DNA from: Ochromonas danica
Taxonomy: Eukaryota; Sar; Chrysophyceae; Chromulinales; Chromulinaceae
Length of the DNA: 64,000 nt
Assembly: GCA_015146655.1 (NCBI GenBank)
Contig: VKHL01000061.1
Coordinates: forward strand, 1-64,000
Direction of reading: 5' to 3'
The translations under genes were made by a program, and so were the position numbers. Numbering within the stretch: the first letter of the stretch is position 1; each line of letters begins with the position of its first letter. The notes under the pieces were generated by a model. That model did no database searches and was not told where the DNA came from. It saw nothing but the letters and a program-made list of their open reading frames with translations. Shown one piece after another: positions 51,117 through 61,634 of the stretch.

Positions 51117-53201
51117 TTAAGGGTCCACTGGGAGGACGAGATCATATTTCAATTCCAGTGCCACCAAAACTGAGATGGCTTCTTGGACGTCATCTCTTTG
51201 CTGGGCCAGAGCAATCATGCGCCCTGCGTGGTCCATCTTAGGGTTGGGGTTGTTATTCCAGCGATCGCCCATGGCAGTCATGGCCTGTCGACGAGACTCG
51301 AAGATGGGGTTTAGTCGACGATTAATGGCCTCTAAGGACAGCATCAACCTATCCAATGCTTGCTGCTTATGTCTCTCAGTATCGGCAGCAAGGATGGCCA
51401 GGGCATCGAAGAGAATGGTCAGCGCCTGGTAGGAGTGATTCTCCATGAGTGTGGCCGTGAGGGGCAGCCCATCCTCCGCTGCCTGCAGGTACAATGCATG
51501 CCAGAACTGGATGCGTACGAAGAGGTCATTGAGGATACTGTAGGCTAACTCCCAACGGTCAGCGCACTCTTGATATCTTTCTTCTCGTTGAAGTTGCTTG
51601 GCTTCGGCTCGACGGGCTTCGGACAGACCGCATTGCGCTCTCACCTCCAAGTAGCGCACTTGGGAATCAGGAGGGCAACTGGCCAGTGGAGTCCCTTGCA
51701 CCTGGTGTGTGGCACCATTAGCTTGAGCTCTCTCACCCCTCCGTCCCCTCCCCGCAGGGCGTGGCGGAGGCACTGGCTGCTCTTCCTCGTCGTCGTCCTC
51801 GAGCACGTCATAGATGGTACGCATCATAAAGCCACCGAAAGGAGCTCCATTAACGTCCTGGTCATTCTCTTGCGTATGACTAGGAGGTACCACAGGAGGA
51901 GGAGGGATGGTGGGGGGCAGGCATTTATCGGGGAGGTTGGCCAACACAGAGATGTACTTCTGGTGAGCTGCGAGGTTGCGTCTTGCTTCAACGAAAGCAT
52001 CAAGCCAGGCAATGCCATAGTAGATAGATTCTCTTCGTCTTCTCTCACGTCGACCACGTCCACTTCCTCCCTCACCATCACCACCTCTTCTTGCACCTCC
52101 TCCTCCTCCTCCACCACCACCACCACCACCACCACCACCACCTCCTCCTCCTGGAGCCCCTCTAGCAGGAGCTTCTCTTCTTCTCCCCTCGCGTCGACCA
52201 CGTCCACTTCCTCCCTCACCATCACCACCTCTTCTTGCACCTCCTCCACCACCACCACCACCACCACCACCTCCTGGAGCCCCTCTAGCAGGAGCTTCTC
52301 TTCTTCTCCCCTCGCGTCGACCACGTTCGCGTCTACCTCCTCCTTCACCATTCTCACCACTTGCTTGAGCCTCAACATGATCATCTCCACCATTTCTTTC
52401 CCCGCGAACTCTGTCTCTCCTTCTACGAGATCCCTCAGGTGGCGGTGGGGGTAGGGTAACAGCGTCACTTGATGGAGCGGCACTGGGAGCAGTTGGCAGA
52501 CGCTGTCTACGACGACCAGACTGGGCCGCCCCCTCCTTCTTCACAGGCACCTGTCCCTCCTGCTTCACATTAACCACTGTGTACAAAGGGGGCGGTGAAG
52601 AGGAAGTAGATGCCCCCTCCTTCTTCACAGGCACCTGTCCCTCCTGCTTCACATTAACCACTGTGTACATAGGGGGTGGTGAAGAGGAGGTAGATGCCCC
52701 CTCCTTCTTCACAGGCACCTGTCCCTTCTGCTTTACATTGTCCTTTGAGGGATGGGGAGAACGAGAGTCAGCGCTCTGTCGTGCGAATCGCTTGGCCAGG
52801 TCATCTGCCTGCGCGTTCTCCTTCCTGGGCACCAACTCGAAGTCCAACTGCGAGAACTGCCCGGCCACCTTCTGGGCTCGCTCATGGAGTGGTCGTAGGT
52901 TGTCTGCAGAGACAGAGAAGTCGCCAGTCATCTGGTTGATCACCAGCGAAGAGTCTCCGCGGACCAGCACACGACTAAGTCCCCGCTGGGAACACATTCT
53001 TAGTCCCTCAATCAGACCAAAATACTCCGCCTCGTTGCTAGTGACCAACCGCTTGCCTTGGAGCTTCACAGGACGTCCACCTTCAAATAGAGTCTCTCCT
53101 GTGTGGCTGTCCTGCACCACGTAGCCGCAGCCTGCTGGGCCGGGATTGCTCAATGATGACCCGTCAAAGTAGAGAATCTGGTCAAAGGCTTGTTGGGACA
53201 T
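51117..53201 (-). CDS. RNase H-domain protein with Gly/Arg-rich repeats
   Basis: 694 residues, one exon. Residues 8-140 form an RNase H-like domain of the plant/archaeal type: ILYFDGSSLSNPGPAGCGYV (D13), RLVTSNEAEY (E59), LVRGDSSLVINQMTGDF (D83) and ENAQADDLAKR (D133), so all four acidic residues are present and cleavage of RNA in RNA-DNA hybrids is plausible. It is followed by 28-residue repeats containing VKQEGQVPVKKEGA, a long Arg/Gly region with two duplicated RRREAPARGAPGGGG blocks, and a helical C-terminal domain (AECADRWELAYSIL-like region, then ALDRLMLSLEAINRRL). RGG-like segments typically bind RNA. The C-terminal half resembles no family I can name. Confidence 0.8.
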   Translation of the reverse strand: MSQQAFDQILYFDGSSLSNPGPAGCGYVVQDSHTGETLFEGGRPVKLQGKRLVTSNEAEYFGLIEGLRMCSQRGLSRVLVRGDSSLVINQMTGDFSVSADNLRPLHERAQKVAGQFSQLDFELVPRKENAQADDLAKRFARQSADSRSPHPSKDNVKQKGQVPVKKEGASTSSSPPPMYTVVNVKQEGQVPVKKEGASTSSSPPPLYTVVNVKQEGQVPVKKEGAAQSGRRRQRLPTAPSAAPSSDAVTLPPPPPEGSRRRRDRVRGERNGGDDHVEAQASGENGEGGGRRERGRREGRRREAPARGAPGGGGGGGGGGGGARRGGDGEGGSGRGRREGRRREAPARGAPGGGGGGGGGGGGGGGGGGGARRGGDGEGGSGRGRRERRRRESIYYGIAWLDAFVEARRNLAAHQKYISVLANLPDKCLPPTIPPPPVVPPSHTQENDQDVNGAPFGGFMMRTIYDVLEDDDEEEQPVPPPRPAGRGRRGERAQANGATHQVQGTPLASCPPDSQVRYLEVRAQCGLSEARRAEAKQLQREERYQECADRWELAYSILNDLFVRIQFWHALYLQAAEDGLPLTATLMENHSYQALTILFDALAILAADTERHKQQALDRLMLSLEAINRRLNPIFESRRQAMTAMGDRWNNNPNPKMDHAGRMIALAQQRDDVQEAISVLVALELKYDLVLPVDP
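52040..52320. repeat. Duplicated GGA/GGT-rich repeats in the RNase H gene
   Basis: Two adjacent units, about 145 and 127 bp, share CTCGCGTCGACCACG-type ends and a run of CAC/CTC triplets of different length, so the poly-Gly tract varies between copies. They encode the duplicated RRREAPARGAPGGGG segments. Replication slippage in this tract would vary protein length between strains. Confidence 0.85.
52528..52740. repeat. 84-bp tandem repeat in the RNase H gene
   Basis: Units begin GCCCCCTCCTTCTTCACAGG at 52528, 52612 and 52696 (period 84, i.e. 28 residues). They encode two and a half near-identical PVKKEGA-containing segments. Confidence 0.9.
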
Positions 53202-53475
53202 GAGTTAACCTAGTGTTTGTTCTGAAGTCTATTTTACAAGGCAAAGGCGGGTTTCTTCTTCACCACCGCCTTCTCCCAAATTCTCTCTGCCCTGCACTAT
53301 TCGCCAAGTGGCCAACACCGCTCTTTGCACAATGAAGAAGATAGCGAGGAAACGCGTTTCTTACCGAGAGGCGTTTCTCATCAATAAGCCGTTGTTTTCA
53401 TCAGCAAATCTCACAATTCTCTGTGTGAGAAGTCGCACCAAGTCACAGAACAAACAAGACAATTAAAAGAAAGAG

Positions 53476-53826
53476 ATGGAGCCCCAAGAAGGTGAAGAAG
53501 AGTATGAAGAAGTTCTTGTCATGGTGAACTTCGAAGCACTGGATGGCGCGGACATCTTCAAAGGAGGGCAGCAGGTGGAAATCTCTGGACTGGGAGGGCC
53601 CACCCCGCGCTGCCGTCTGGGAGAGCTCGACTTCCAGGGACGACATGAGTACTCTCTGGGGACGCAGCTGTTCTTTGAGGAGAGCCCCAGTACACGCTTT
53701 CTGGGTCAGTCTGTCAACTGCGTGACCTTCTCTCTCAGCGCTCCGCCCAAGCCTGCAGAGAGCGTCCCAGTGGACAAGACCAGCACCGACAAACTCCATC
53801 CCGCAGCACGACAAGAAGAAGCCTAG
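53476..53826 (+). CDS. TFIIIC subunit 6 / tau55-like protein
   Basis: 116 residues, one exon, beginning with a Glu-rich MEPQEGEEEYEEVLVMVNFE. The family pattern is an acidic start, a hydrophobic strand, ISGLGGPTPRCRLGELDFQG, EYSLGTQLFFEE and a late FLGQSVNCVTFSLSA, matching the TFIIIC_sub6 domain (general transcription factor 3C polypeptide 6). TFIIIC binds tRNA gene A and B boxes for RNA polymerase III. The length fits the human subunit's domain but lacks its longer C-terminus. The gene is divergent from the RNase H-domain gene. Confidence 0.72.
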   Translation: MEPQEGEEEYEEVLVMVNFEALDGADIFKGGQQVEISGLGGPTPRCRLGELDFQGRHEYSLGTQLFFEESPSTRFLGQSVNCVTFSLSAPPKPAESVPVDKTSTDKLHPAARQEEA

Positions 53827-54093
53827 TGATCTTATGAAAGCTCAGTGGCTTTGCTATTCTGTCTCGCGGCTTCTGTGCTGGATTAAAGCCCTTCCCCGGG
53901 ACTGACCAATTGATTGATCTGAAGTGCTGCCAGACTTCTCCTCCCTCCACGAAGAAGTGCTGCTCTCTAAGGTAGTTGGCTAGTCATAATCCACTCTGAA
54001 GAGCCAGGGCTATTCGTGCTTGAGCTGTGGAGTATGAACTACAATGTAAAAGAGAAGAATTGACACTTGCGACATGAGGCCATTTTGACTATT

Positions 54094-54818
54094 TTAAGTT
54101 GTGAGTACAATAAAGACTATAGGAGCGAAGAAAGCTACGGCTGCCAGGGGGTAGGCCAGGATGAAGAGCTCAGGCAACGCCTGCTGTACGAAGAGCGCGG
54201 AGAGGTAGAGGCCGCCACCGACGAAGGGCGCCACCTTGAGGTACGACGAGAGGTCCACTGTCCGCAAAGGATCCACGCGTCGCTTAAGCTCTCCGTTAGC
54301 AAAGCTCAAGGAGCTGTCCCAGTCTTGATTGAGCTGGACGCGTTTCTCATTTAAAGCACTCACAATGCGCTGAGCAGAGGCACAGTGGTGATGGTGATGA
54401 GCACGGCAATTGCCTCAGATGACAAAGGGCGAGGAGAGTGGGTGCTCACATATTTGTATCGGGCTCTGGCGAGCAAGGTCTTCTCCTGGCTGGCCTCATA
54501 GACGGAGGCCATGGCGCTGAGCGTGTCTGAGCGCTGCTGAGCCTTCTCTAATGCCTGGACGGACTCCTCTAAGGATATCGTAGGGTTAGCCAATGAAGGA
54601 GAGGCAAAGTTGAATGCCGTGGACAAGACGGCTGCAGCTGTGAGGGACTTGAACAGCTGCTTGTGCATGTCTTTGGAAGACATCCTCAGAAACACCTCCT
54701 TCCTGTTCAGAGATGGACCATGTTGCAAGGAAAAGGAGAATGCATTGGAGAGAGCGGCCGAGAACAATAGCAGAATGGCCCAGAGCCTCCTTGAAGGCAA
54801 AGGATGATGTCCTGCCAT
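54094..54818 (-). CDS. Plastid-targeted two-TM protein of unknown role
   Basis: Exons 54450..54818 and 54094..54369 (80-nt intron, phase 0), about 214 residues from MAGHHPLPSRRLWAILLLFS; an alternative ATG at 54860 adds 14 residues. The leader AALSNAFSFS has the Ala-Phe cleavage context of red-lineage secondary plastids, followed by a Ser/Lys transit segment and a second hydrophobic region ending SPSLANP, a thylakoid-type A-x-A site. The mature part is helical (EESVQALEKAQQRSDTLSAM) and ends in two membrane segments (FVGGGLYLSALFVQQALPEL and FILAYPLAAVAFFAPIVFIV). Thylakoid membrane location is inferred. The family is not recognised. Confidence 0.75.
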
Positions 54819-54861
54819 GGCAACAACTTGTTTTGCTGCACTGCAGCCTGCATTCCACATA

Positions 54862-54873
54862 ATTCCATGGAAT
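54862..54873. promoter_or_regulatory. Palindromic element, site D (putative)
   Basis: ATTCCATGGAAT is a perfect 12-bp palindrome in the 106-bp spacer between the divergent two-TM gene (54818) and the Ctf8 gene (54925). A weaker half-match ATCCAGTGGAAA follows. The same core occurs in three other divergent spacers. Confidence 0.5.
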
Positions 54874-54924
54874 ATCCAGTGGAAAACTCAAAATTGACAA
54901 CTTGGTCAAGTGTGTTGCCAGAGA

Positions 54925-55377
54925 ATGTTGGTGAAGATAGTCAACCAGACCACTCAAGAGTTGGAATGGGGCATGATTGAGTTCCAAGGCGATCTGGTGG
55001 GACAGCTGGAAGGACAAGTTTTAGGCCAGGCAGAGATCCGAGCGGTAATCTTCCTTCTTCCTCCTTAATGCCTCTTTCACTCTCGCGAACTATGAATGCT
55101 GAACGCCTTTTATCTGTTTACTTAGGATGGAAAAGTGGAGATGGAGTTGGGACAGCAGCTGCTTGAAGGCAGTGTCATCACATTGAAGAACCCCTTCCTC
55201 GTCGTCGCGTCACCTTCCCAGCAGCCGCTGGAGGAACCACAGCCAACAGAAGAAGACTCGGATCTGAACGAGTCGCGTCAGAGTCCACAGTCTCTTGCCA
55301 TCCTGGGGGTGATCAAGAAGAAGATTATCTTTAACTCGAGGCCGAAGCCAATCAGTCTGAAGCGACCGCGGAGTTGA
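54925..55377 (+). CDS. CTF8: Ctf8, alternative clamp-loader subunit
   Basis: Exons 54925..55044 and 55126..55377 (81-nt intron, phase 0), 123 residues. The N-terminus LVKIVNQTTQELEWGMIEFQ with GDLVGQLEGQ and, after splicing, EIRADGKVEMELGQQLLEGS followed by VITLKNPFLVV is the Ctf8 family pattern (GxL......lG.l........a.LkiG.h.L.Gk...L.kPl.vl). Ctf8 forms the Ctf18-Dcc1-Ctf8 PCNA loader acting in sister-chromatid cohesion. A basic tail (RPKPISLKRPRS) may be a nuclear signal. The first exon is too short to be seen as an ORF alone. Confidence 0.85.
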
Positions 55378-55423
55378 CGATCCAAAAGAACAAAACAGTG
55401 TGTTAACTAATTAAAAGGTGGTG

Positions 55424-56872
55424 CTAGACAAAGGGGAATCCGTTCACATGCAGCGCTGTGCCCACCACTGCAAAGAGCACAAGATAGGCACAGACCAATT
55501 GCGCGGCTATCTCTGCCCCCCTTCCCTCTGCGCTGTCTTTCCTTCGACTACCTCCTCTTCCTCCACCTATACGACCCTCCAAGAGCAGGCCCATGGCTAG
55601 ATAAAGGAGTGGCGAGGAACTACCCAGCAAGCGACTGCTGATCTGCAGATGTGCCCAGCCCATCGTAACTAGCAAGACTGCAGCCAAGTGCACGGCAAGA
55701 GCCAACAGCAACACTTGCCCTTCTCCTGTCAGACACTGCTTGACGGCGATCATGCGCTGATCACTGGTTATCACCTTCTCCACCACTGGCTTGAAGATCC
55801 AACTCAAGACAAAACACGCCAAAGTCAACGGCGGCAACCCGAGCAAGAAGTTTGGCAGTTGGCGCCATTGATAGAATTGCAAAAAGCCAACATTCCAATA
55901 GCGAGCTTGTAAAGCAGCGTAGACAGACTTGATCAGAAGAGTTTCCCATCTCCATTCGGGTGGAAACTCTCCACAAACTGGCGAAATCTCGCGCTCAACC
56001 TCTTCTCTCACGACACTGCCAAGAAAGAGCATTGACATTGGTTGCATTTCTTGCTGGGGATGATTGGAATCACAAATAGATGTCCAAGCCAACCTCTGCA
56101 GTAACAGAGTGGGCAGGACACAAGCGACAACACAAGCTACGAGAGAGCTCACCAGCAAAGTGGACACCCTTTTGAAGCGCAGCATATGAGACAAGAAGAG
56201 CGCTGCGATGAAGATTGCGTGCAGACTGCCGTTGGATCGCGTGCAAGAGGCCAAGGCCAGCACAGTGCAGAGCGCGACCAATCCAGCACACCAGGACCAG
56301 CTCCCTTCTTCCATGCGCCTCTTACTCTTCTCTAGAGGAGTGGTTAGTAAAGAGGACGCGAGGTAGAAGGCAGTCCAGGCCAAGAGAGAGAAGGTGGCCT
56401 CGGAGTAAAGGCTGCTGAAGAAGACCGAGGCGGGGCTGAAGATGAAGCACAGACTCGCCCACTCAATCACTGGTCTCCTCATACCCGCCTTCCTCAAAAG
56501 AGCTCTGAGAAGGTAGTAGCTGGCAGTCACACAGAAGATGTTCCACACCAGTGCCACCAGTATGGCCTTCTCCATCGCGTTGACTGACAGCCAGCCAGGG
56601 AGTTGCAGCCAGGAGAAGGTGCTGAGGAGGAGTGGGTAGAGGGGTTGGAAAGCCCAGCGATAGTCGCGGTCATAGCCGAGGAGCGAGATGTTGAGGAAGT
56701 GCGTGGCATCCCAGCGGGTGAAGGCGCGAAGAAGATTCTCTGAGAAGGGCGAGGAAAAGCTCACAGCCAGATGCTCCACCCCACTCGCTTCATGGTCAGG
56801 AAGACAGTAATCAGCCAGAATAGACCAAACAATCACAAGAAATCGACACAGAATGACCTCATATAACCTCAT
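55424..56872 (-). CDS. PIGV: GPI mannosyltransferase 2 (PIG-V)
   Basis: About 482 residues from MRLYEVILCRFLVIVWSILA; the frame stays open to an ATG at 57052, and that 60-residue hydrophilic extension is doubtful. Family motifs: AFTRWDATHFLNISLLGYDR (the RWDA.HF..I), AFQPLYPLL, FIFSPASVFFSSLYSEATFS and CTRSNG. About ten membrane segments follow. PIG-V adds the second mannose to the GPI anchor in the ER lumen; the Asp in RWDATHF is the expected catalytic residue. The gene is divergent from the SMP-domain gene with a spacer under 250 bp. Confidence 0.87.
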   Translation of the reverse strand: MRLYEVILCRFLVIVWSILADYCLPDHEASGVEHLAVSFSSPFSENLLRAFTRWDATHFLNISLLGYDRDYRWAFQPLYPLLLSTFSWLQLPGWLSVNAMEKAILVALVWNIFCVTASYYLLRALLRKAGMRRPVIEWASLCFIFSPASVFFSSLYSEATFSLLAWTAFYLASSLLTTPLEKSKRRMEEGSWSWCAGLVALCTVLALASCTRSNGSLHAIFIAALFLSHMLRFKRVSTLLVSSLVACVVACVLPTLLLQRLAWTSICDSNHPQQEMQPMSMLFLGSVVREEVEREISPVCGEFPPEWRWETLLIKSVYAALQARYWNVGFLQFYQWRQLPNFLLGLPPLTLACFVLSWIFKPVVEKVITSDQRMIAVKQCLTGEGQVLLLALAVHLAAVLLVTMGWAHLQISSRLLGSSSPLLYLAMGLLLEGRIGGGRGGSRRKDSAEGRGAEIAAQLVCAYLVLFAVVGTALHVNGFPFV

Positions 56873-57100
56873 CCAAACCTCCTCATCCCTCTTTGTTCCT
56901 CTAGACTCCCTTGTTAATGAATTACACAAATATCTGTGATCTCTTTCATAATTCAGCAAAAACTGCTTTTCTCCTAGAGAAAACGCGTTGTTCGCAAGAT
57001 TCCTCCATTTTCTGATTTTGGCGTATTTCTTTGTTTTCTCGTCCTTCATCATCGATCACATCTTTTCCGCTCCTTCACCCCATCCGCTCTTAATTCTTGG

Positions 57101-59705
57101 ATGTCTATTTTCTCCTCTATTTTCTCTTTTTCTTCGTTTTTGTCCGGAACGATCTTTGGTGCTCTCATCGTCCTTCTCGCTGCTTTTCATCTTTTATCCG
57201 CCCAGCCGAATTATGTGGAAGACTTGAAAGAAAAAGCCTTGCAAGCGAAGAAAAAATATGAAGAAGAGGAGCTGGAAGAAGACCATGCCTTGAGCAGCGA
57301 GCAGCTGGAGGAGCTGAACAAAGTGGTGGACGTGTTGGAGGACATCAACTCGCCCTTGAAGTCCGTGGGCAGCCTCTTGCAGAAGATCCACCTGAACAAG
57401 GAGAATGACGTGGCCAGCCTCGAGAGCAAGATGAAGACCATCGTGGACTACCACACGATGGTCAAGCTGGAGAAGGACTTCTCGGACAGCATGTGCGAGC
57501 TGAAGGACCACGGCAAGCAGATCAAAGTGGTGGCGGCCTTCCTCAGCGACATGGGCAAGACCTTCAACTCCATCTCACGAGAGATCTCTAGGCTATCGAA
57601 CACCGCTAAGAACAACCTGAACAAGGGCTCGGCCAGTCTGCACAAGGAGGACTTGATCGTGAGCACGTGGTGGCACACGCTGACCGTCGCTCTGGACCAC
57701 ATGGCCAGCGACCAGTCAGACCTCGCCTCCTTCATCACTGAGGAGCTGATGAACTACTCTCTGCAGATACAAGAAGAAATCGCGATTATCGAGAAGAGGC
57801 TGTTGACGGAAGGCAATCGCCAATTCGCCTCTTTGAAAGAGAATATCACCACATTTGAGAATCGCTTCAAAGAGCGAGAGAAACTGCGAGAGAAGCTTCG
57901 AGTAACATCTTCTTCAACGGCCTCTGAGAAGGACAAAGAGAAGCTCCGCCGAGCTAAGCTAGTGGCGAGTGAGGAGCAGCTCGTATTGCAGACGAAGAAG
58001 TTGCAGCACGTGCAGAGAGAGTTTTACGGACTCTTTCCACGCATTGCCTCGGACATTCAGCTCACCATCCTCAAGTCGATCGTGGAGACACAGTCGCAGC
58101 TTTTCAAGTTGACGGAAGGCTTTGAGCGCACGCAGCAGCACCAGCAGAGCGTCTTCAAGCGCATGAAGGCTCAGCTCACCAACGCTGCCGCTTCTCTCGT
58201 GCAGCTCATAAGCGACGGATCGCGACTGCGAGTGGAGGAAGCGGACGGAGTCGAGCCTGGCAACTTCTCGCTGGCTTTGGAGGTGATGAAGCAGAGGATG
58301 ATGGAGGGCGGCGTGCAGGGCTACGAGATCTCTTTACAGAAGGTGCTCGAGCGATTGCTTATCCAGGCTCAGCTGAAGGCTGGCACCAAGGATGAGAGTG
58401 CAGCAGCTGCTCTTTCCCCCTCAGCAAGTGCTTCAGAGCAGGAGGGAAGGCTGGACATGTTCCAGGAAGCCACTTCTTGTCTCTCGGCCTCCAATCCTGC
58501 GCTGCTGCCTGTCCTTCCTCGCACCTTTGGACGAGCCATCGGACTGGAGACTTGCGTTTGGTTTAATGCTTTCAGTGGCCGTGTCTATCGTGATATCGCT
58601 CACTCCAGCTACTTCTATGAATGGTTCCGCTCCAAGCTAACTCTCATGTTGAACAAAGGTCAGTCTCGTGCTCTAACAGGATGACTAAGCGGTCTAACGT
58701 GTGTGTGTGTATGTATGATGTTTAGGGGAGAAGGAGAGGCCTGCTTACATCGACCGCTTTGAGGTTATCGACGTGCGGTTTGGCGAGTTACCTCCTTTGT
58801 TACTCAACGTGAAGTGGGCGCCACCGTTGAACCAGAAGAAATCTTTCAAAACTACTAACACTAGCAATAAGGCAAATGTTGGCACCAGTGCTTCCTGCAA
58901 GTCCGGCAAGCATGACAATACTGCGGTGAGCGACATGACAATACCTTGTTGGCAGCTTGGAGGTCACGATGTTGTGTGTGTGTATGTGTGTGTGGTACCT
59001 GTAGATGTCTGACGTTGCCGTAGATGATGCCAGCGACTCAGACGAAGACAACGAGACTGTCGATGCCCAAGGCAAGCGCCTCTATACCAACGAGGAGATC
59101 GCTTCGAAGGCTAGGGATGTGCCGGAGACGGAGGAGGAGTTCTTGTACTACGCTGCTTGCACGGCTGATATGGCCTTCCGCTCCGGCATCAAGTTCACCA
59201 TCGCCACGAAACTCTTTCTGAACTGGCCGCGAGATCGCTACGTCTCTGTCCCTGTCATCCTCCACCTCGACCTCGCGGAGTTGTCCGGCCGCATTCGCTT
59301 TGGCGTGACCAAGGCCTATTCCTTCCTGACATTTCTCAAGGTACAGTACCTTACCTCAAACACTTTCCATATACTATACACTCTATGATATGATATGAAC
59401 CTCTTTATGGTGATGATGACGTGTGATGTGTTGTTAGGACCCCATGATGCGTATTTCCGTGCGCAGTGAGGTTGGCAATGAGAAGTACAAGATTCGAGAC
59501 ATCCCTCAAGTGTCAGAGTTCATCGAGAGAAAGCTCAAGAACTTCATCCACCGCAAGATTGTTTACCCGCACAGCCACAAGTTCCGACTGATCTGGCCTC
59601 GCAATTGGTGGCCTGAAGGCACGGAGAATTTATTCATGGGCTCATCGTCTCCTCCAACTTCGCCGCGCAAAGCTGCGGACAACACCAAAGAGAGCGAGGA
59701 AGGAG

Positions 59706-59739
<34 letters not shown>

Positions 59740-61495
59740 TGGAGGAGGAGGAGGAGGGGCAAAGAAGAGAAATTCCCACCCGCCGTCCAAGGAGACATCC
59801 AGCAAAGAGACGTCCACAAAGGAGACGAAGAGCAGGGACTCGATGAAGAGCAAGTTGTCGAGCTGGCTGAGCGGGAAACATCGCGAGAGCTTCACAAGTC
59901 CCGCCGAGGTCTCCGCCTCCTCCACTACCACCACCACTACCACCACTGCTGTAGAGGCAGTTCCGACCAACAAGCAGGTGCAATTTGATGAGGCTAACGA
60001 GGCTGACGAGGCTAGCCACAACGAGACAGCATTGCGAGACCGCAGTCGCACGGTTAGTGGCCAGGCCGCGGATTTGCTTTCTCGCTCTCAGCCTCAATCA
60101 TCAGCAGCAGAGGACACGCTCTCCGATGCCTCCTCTCGACGACAAAGTGTGGTTCTGGATCGCTGGAGAGCGCATCTCGAGAGTGTTCGATCGCGCGGCA
60201 GCCATGCAGGCGACGAGGTCAACCTGGACGGCAGCCTGCCAACTCATTGGGTGAGCGAGGAGAGGAAGAGGACCGTGCTGTCCTACTACTTCAACGACCT
60301 GCACGACTCTTTCTTGGAGGACAATGACCACGACAATGGCGATCTCTCTCATCAACATCGCTCGTACTCCATGGACCACTTCACTGCTCACAATACAGTC
60401 GAACCCTTGTTGAAAAAGAGCATTTCCGTGTCTGACTTTCGTTCAGAAAGTGCAGAGATTGCTCTTGACTATTGCTTGCACGTGCTGGATGTGGAGGGCG
60501 AGGAGCTTCAGAGGAGGAGGAGGAGGAGTGACTCGGTGGCCAGCAGCGTGGCCTTTGAGCCGCGAGAAGCTCTGAGCTCGCCTCCTCCTTTAGAGTATGC
60601 TCTGCCTGCTAATGAGTCTTCCAGGGAACGTCGATCGTCGGATCCACAGTCCAAACCCCCCGTGGCTACACGTCGTGTGAGGCCAAGAGGAGGAGGAGGA
60701 GGTCGAGGAGGGCAGCAGAGTAGTCGTCAAGAGGACATGAAAACATTCTTGGCGAAGGGTCGCGAGCAGATGGAGCGCGCCAAGCAACGATTCAAGGACT
60801 TCAAGAACAAACATTTCCTTCGCGGAGGTGGTGGCGCGGAGGAGGAGGAGGAGGGGGAGGAGGAGGGTATTGATAAATCCTTGCACGCCAAAATTGGAGA
60901 CAAACTCAAGAACTTCCTCTTTGCTGACGAAGATCAGCAGCATCAACAGCCTCCTGCCAATGAAGCCATCATGACCAGACGTCCGTCAATGTCGCGCATC
61001 CCTCTCCCTACCACTCCTCCTCCTGCTGCTACCTCGTCTGCTAGTGCAGTACCAGGCAGCAGTCCCCAATCACAGAACCCTGTGACTAGCAATGCGATGC
61101 CTCCTCCTCGACCTCCACGACCCCATCCCGCACCTCAACCTCATGCAGAGGAGGGAGGCGGAGCTGCTGGCTCCACAGGCACGGGCACTTCCTCTGCGAT
61201 GAAATACGTCGCCTCCATCTTCAGAGGATCTGCAGGCTCTCCTTCAGCGGAAGAAAGCGAGGCAGCAAGCGGAGGTCAGAGAAGGAGATCATCCCTTCTG
61301 CGCAGTCAGTCCGCCACTTCCGCTCCCTCAGAAGAGACACCAACTGCAACATATTCAACATCTTCTTCTTCTTCATCATCTGCTGCAGCTGTCGGTGCTG
61401 CTGGTGCTGCCCCAGCACACAAGGAGAGTCGTATGAAGGACATGTTCTCCAAAGCTTTCGCTTCCGTGCGACAGCAACTTGAGAAGGATTCGTAA
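57101..61495 (+). CDS. SMP-domain lipid-transfer protein (TEX2/Nvj2-like)
   Basis: Exons 57101..58658, 58726..58925, 59005..59340 and 59438..61495 (introns 67, 79 and 97 nt), 1,383 residues. Residues 7-30 form an N-terminal membrane anchor (FGALIVLLAAFHLLSA). Residues 40-490 are mostly coiled coil. The SMP domain spans roughly residues 500-745: VYRDIAHSSYFYEWFRSKLT, IDRFEVIDVRFGELPPLLLN, VPVILHLDLAELSGRIRFGV, then ISVRSEVGNEKYKIRDIPQV and the closing HKIVYPH-type segment. SMP domains carry lipids between membranes at contact sites, usually from the ER. The C-terminal 640 residues are disordered, with Ala, Gly and Ser tracts and two basic RERRSS-type clusters. The coiled coil before SMP, where TEX2 has a PH domain, is unusual. 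Confidence 0.82.
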
Positions 61496-61634
61496 TCTTT
61501 CTCACACACATAGCGTAGACTAGTCGTCTAGCAGTACCAGAGTATTCAATTAGGTTGTAGTCCATGGCAATGAATGAGTTGATTAGTGTTGATCAATAAC
61601 AACAAATACTACACAATGAACACTAACTTATACT

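Noticed and set aside
51570-52454. 294-residue plus-strand and 219-residue minus-strand Ser/Thr or Glu/Val frames
   Set aside because: Shadows of the GGN-rich repeats in the RNase H-domain gene.
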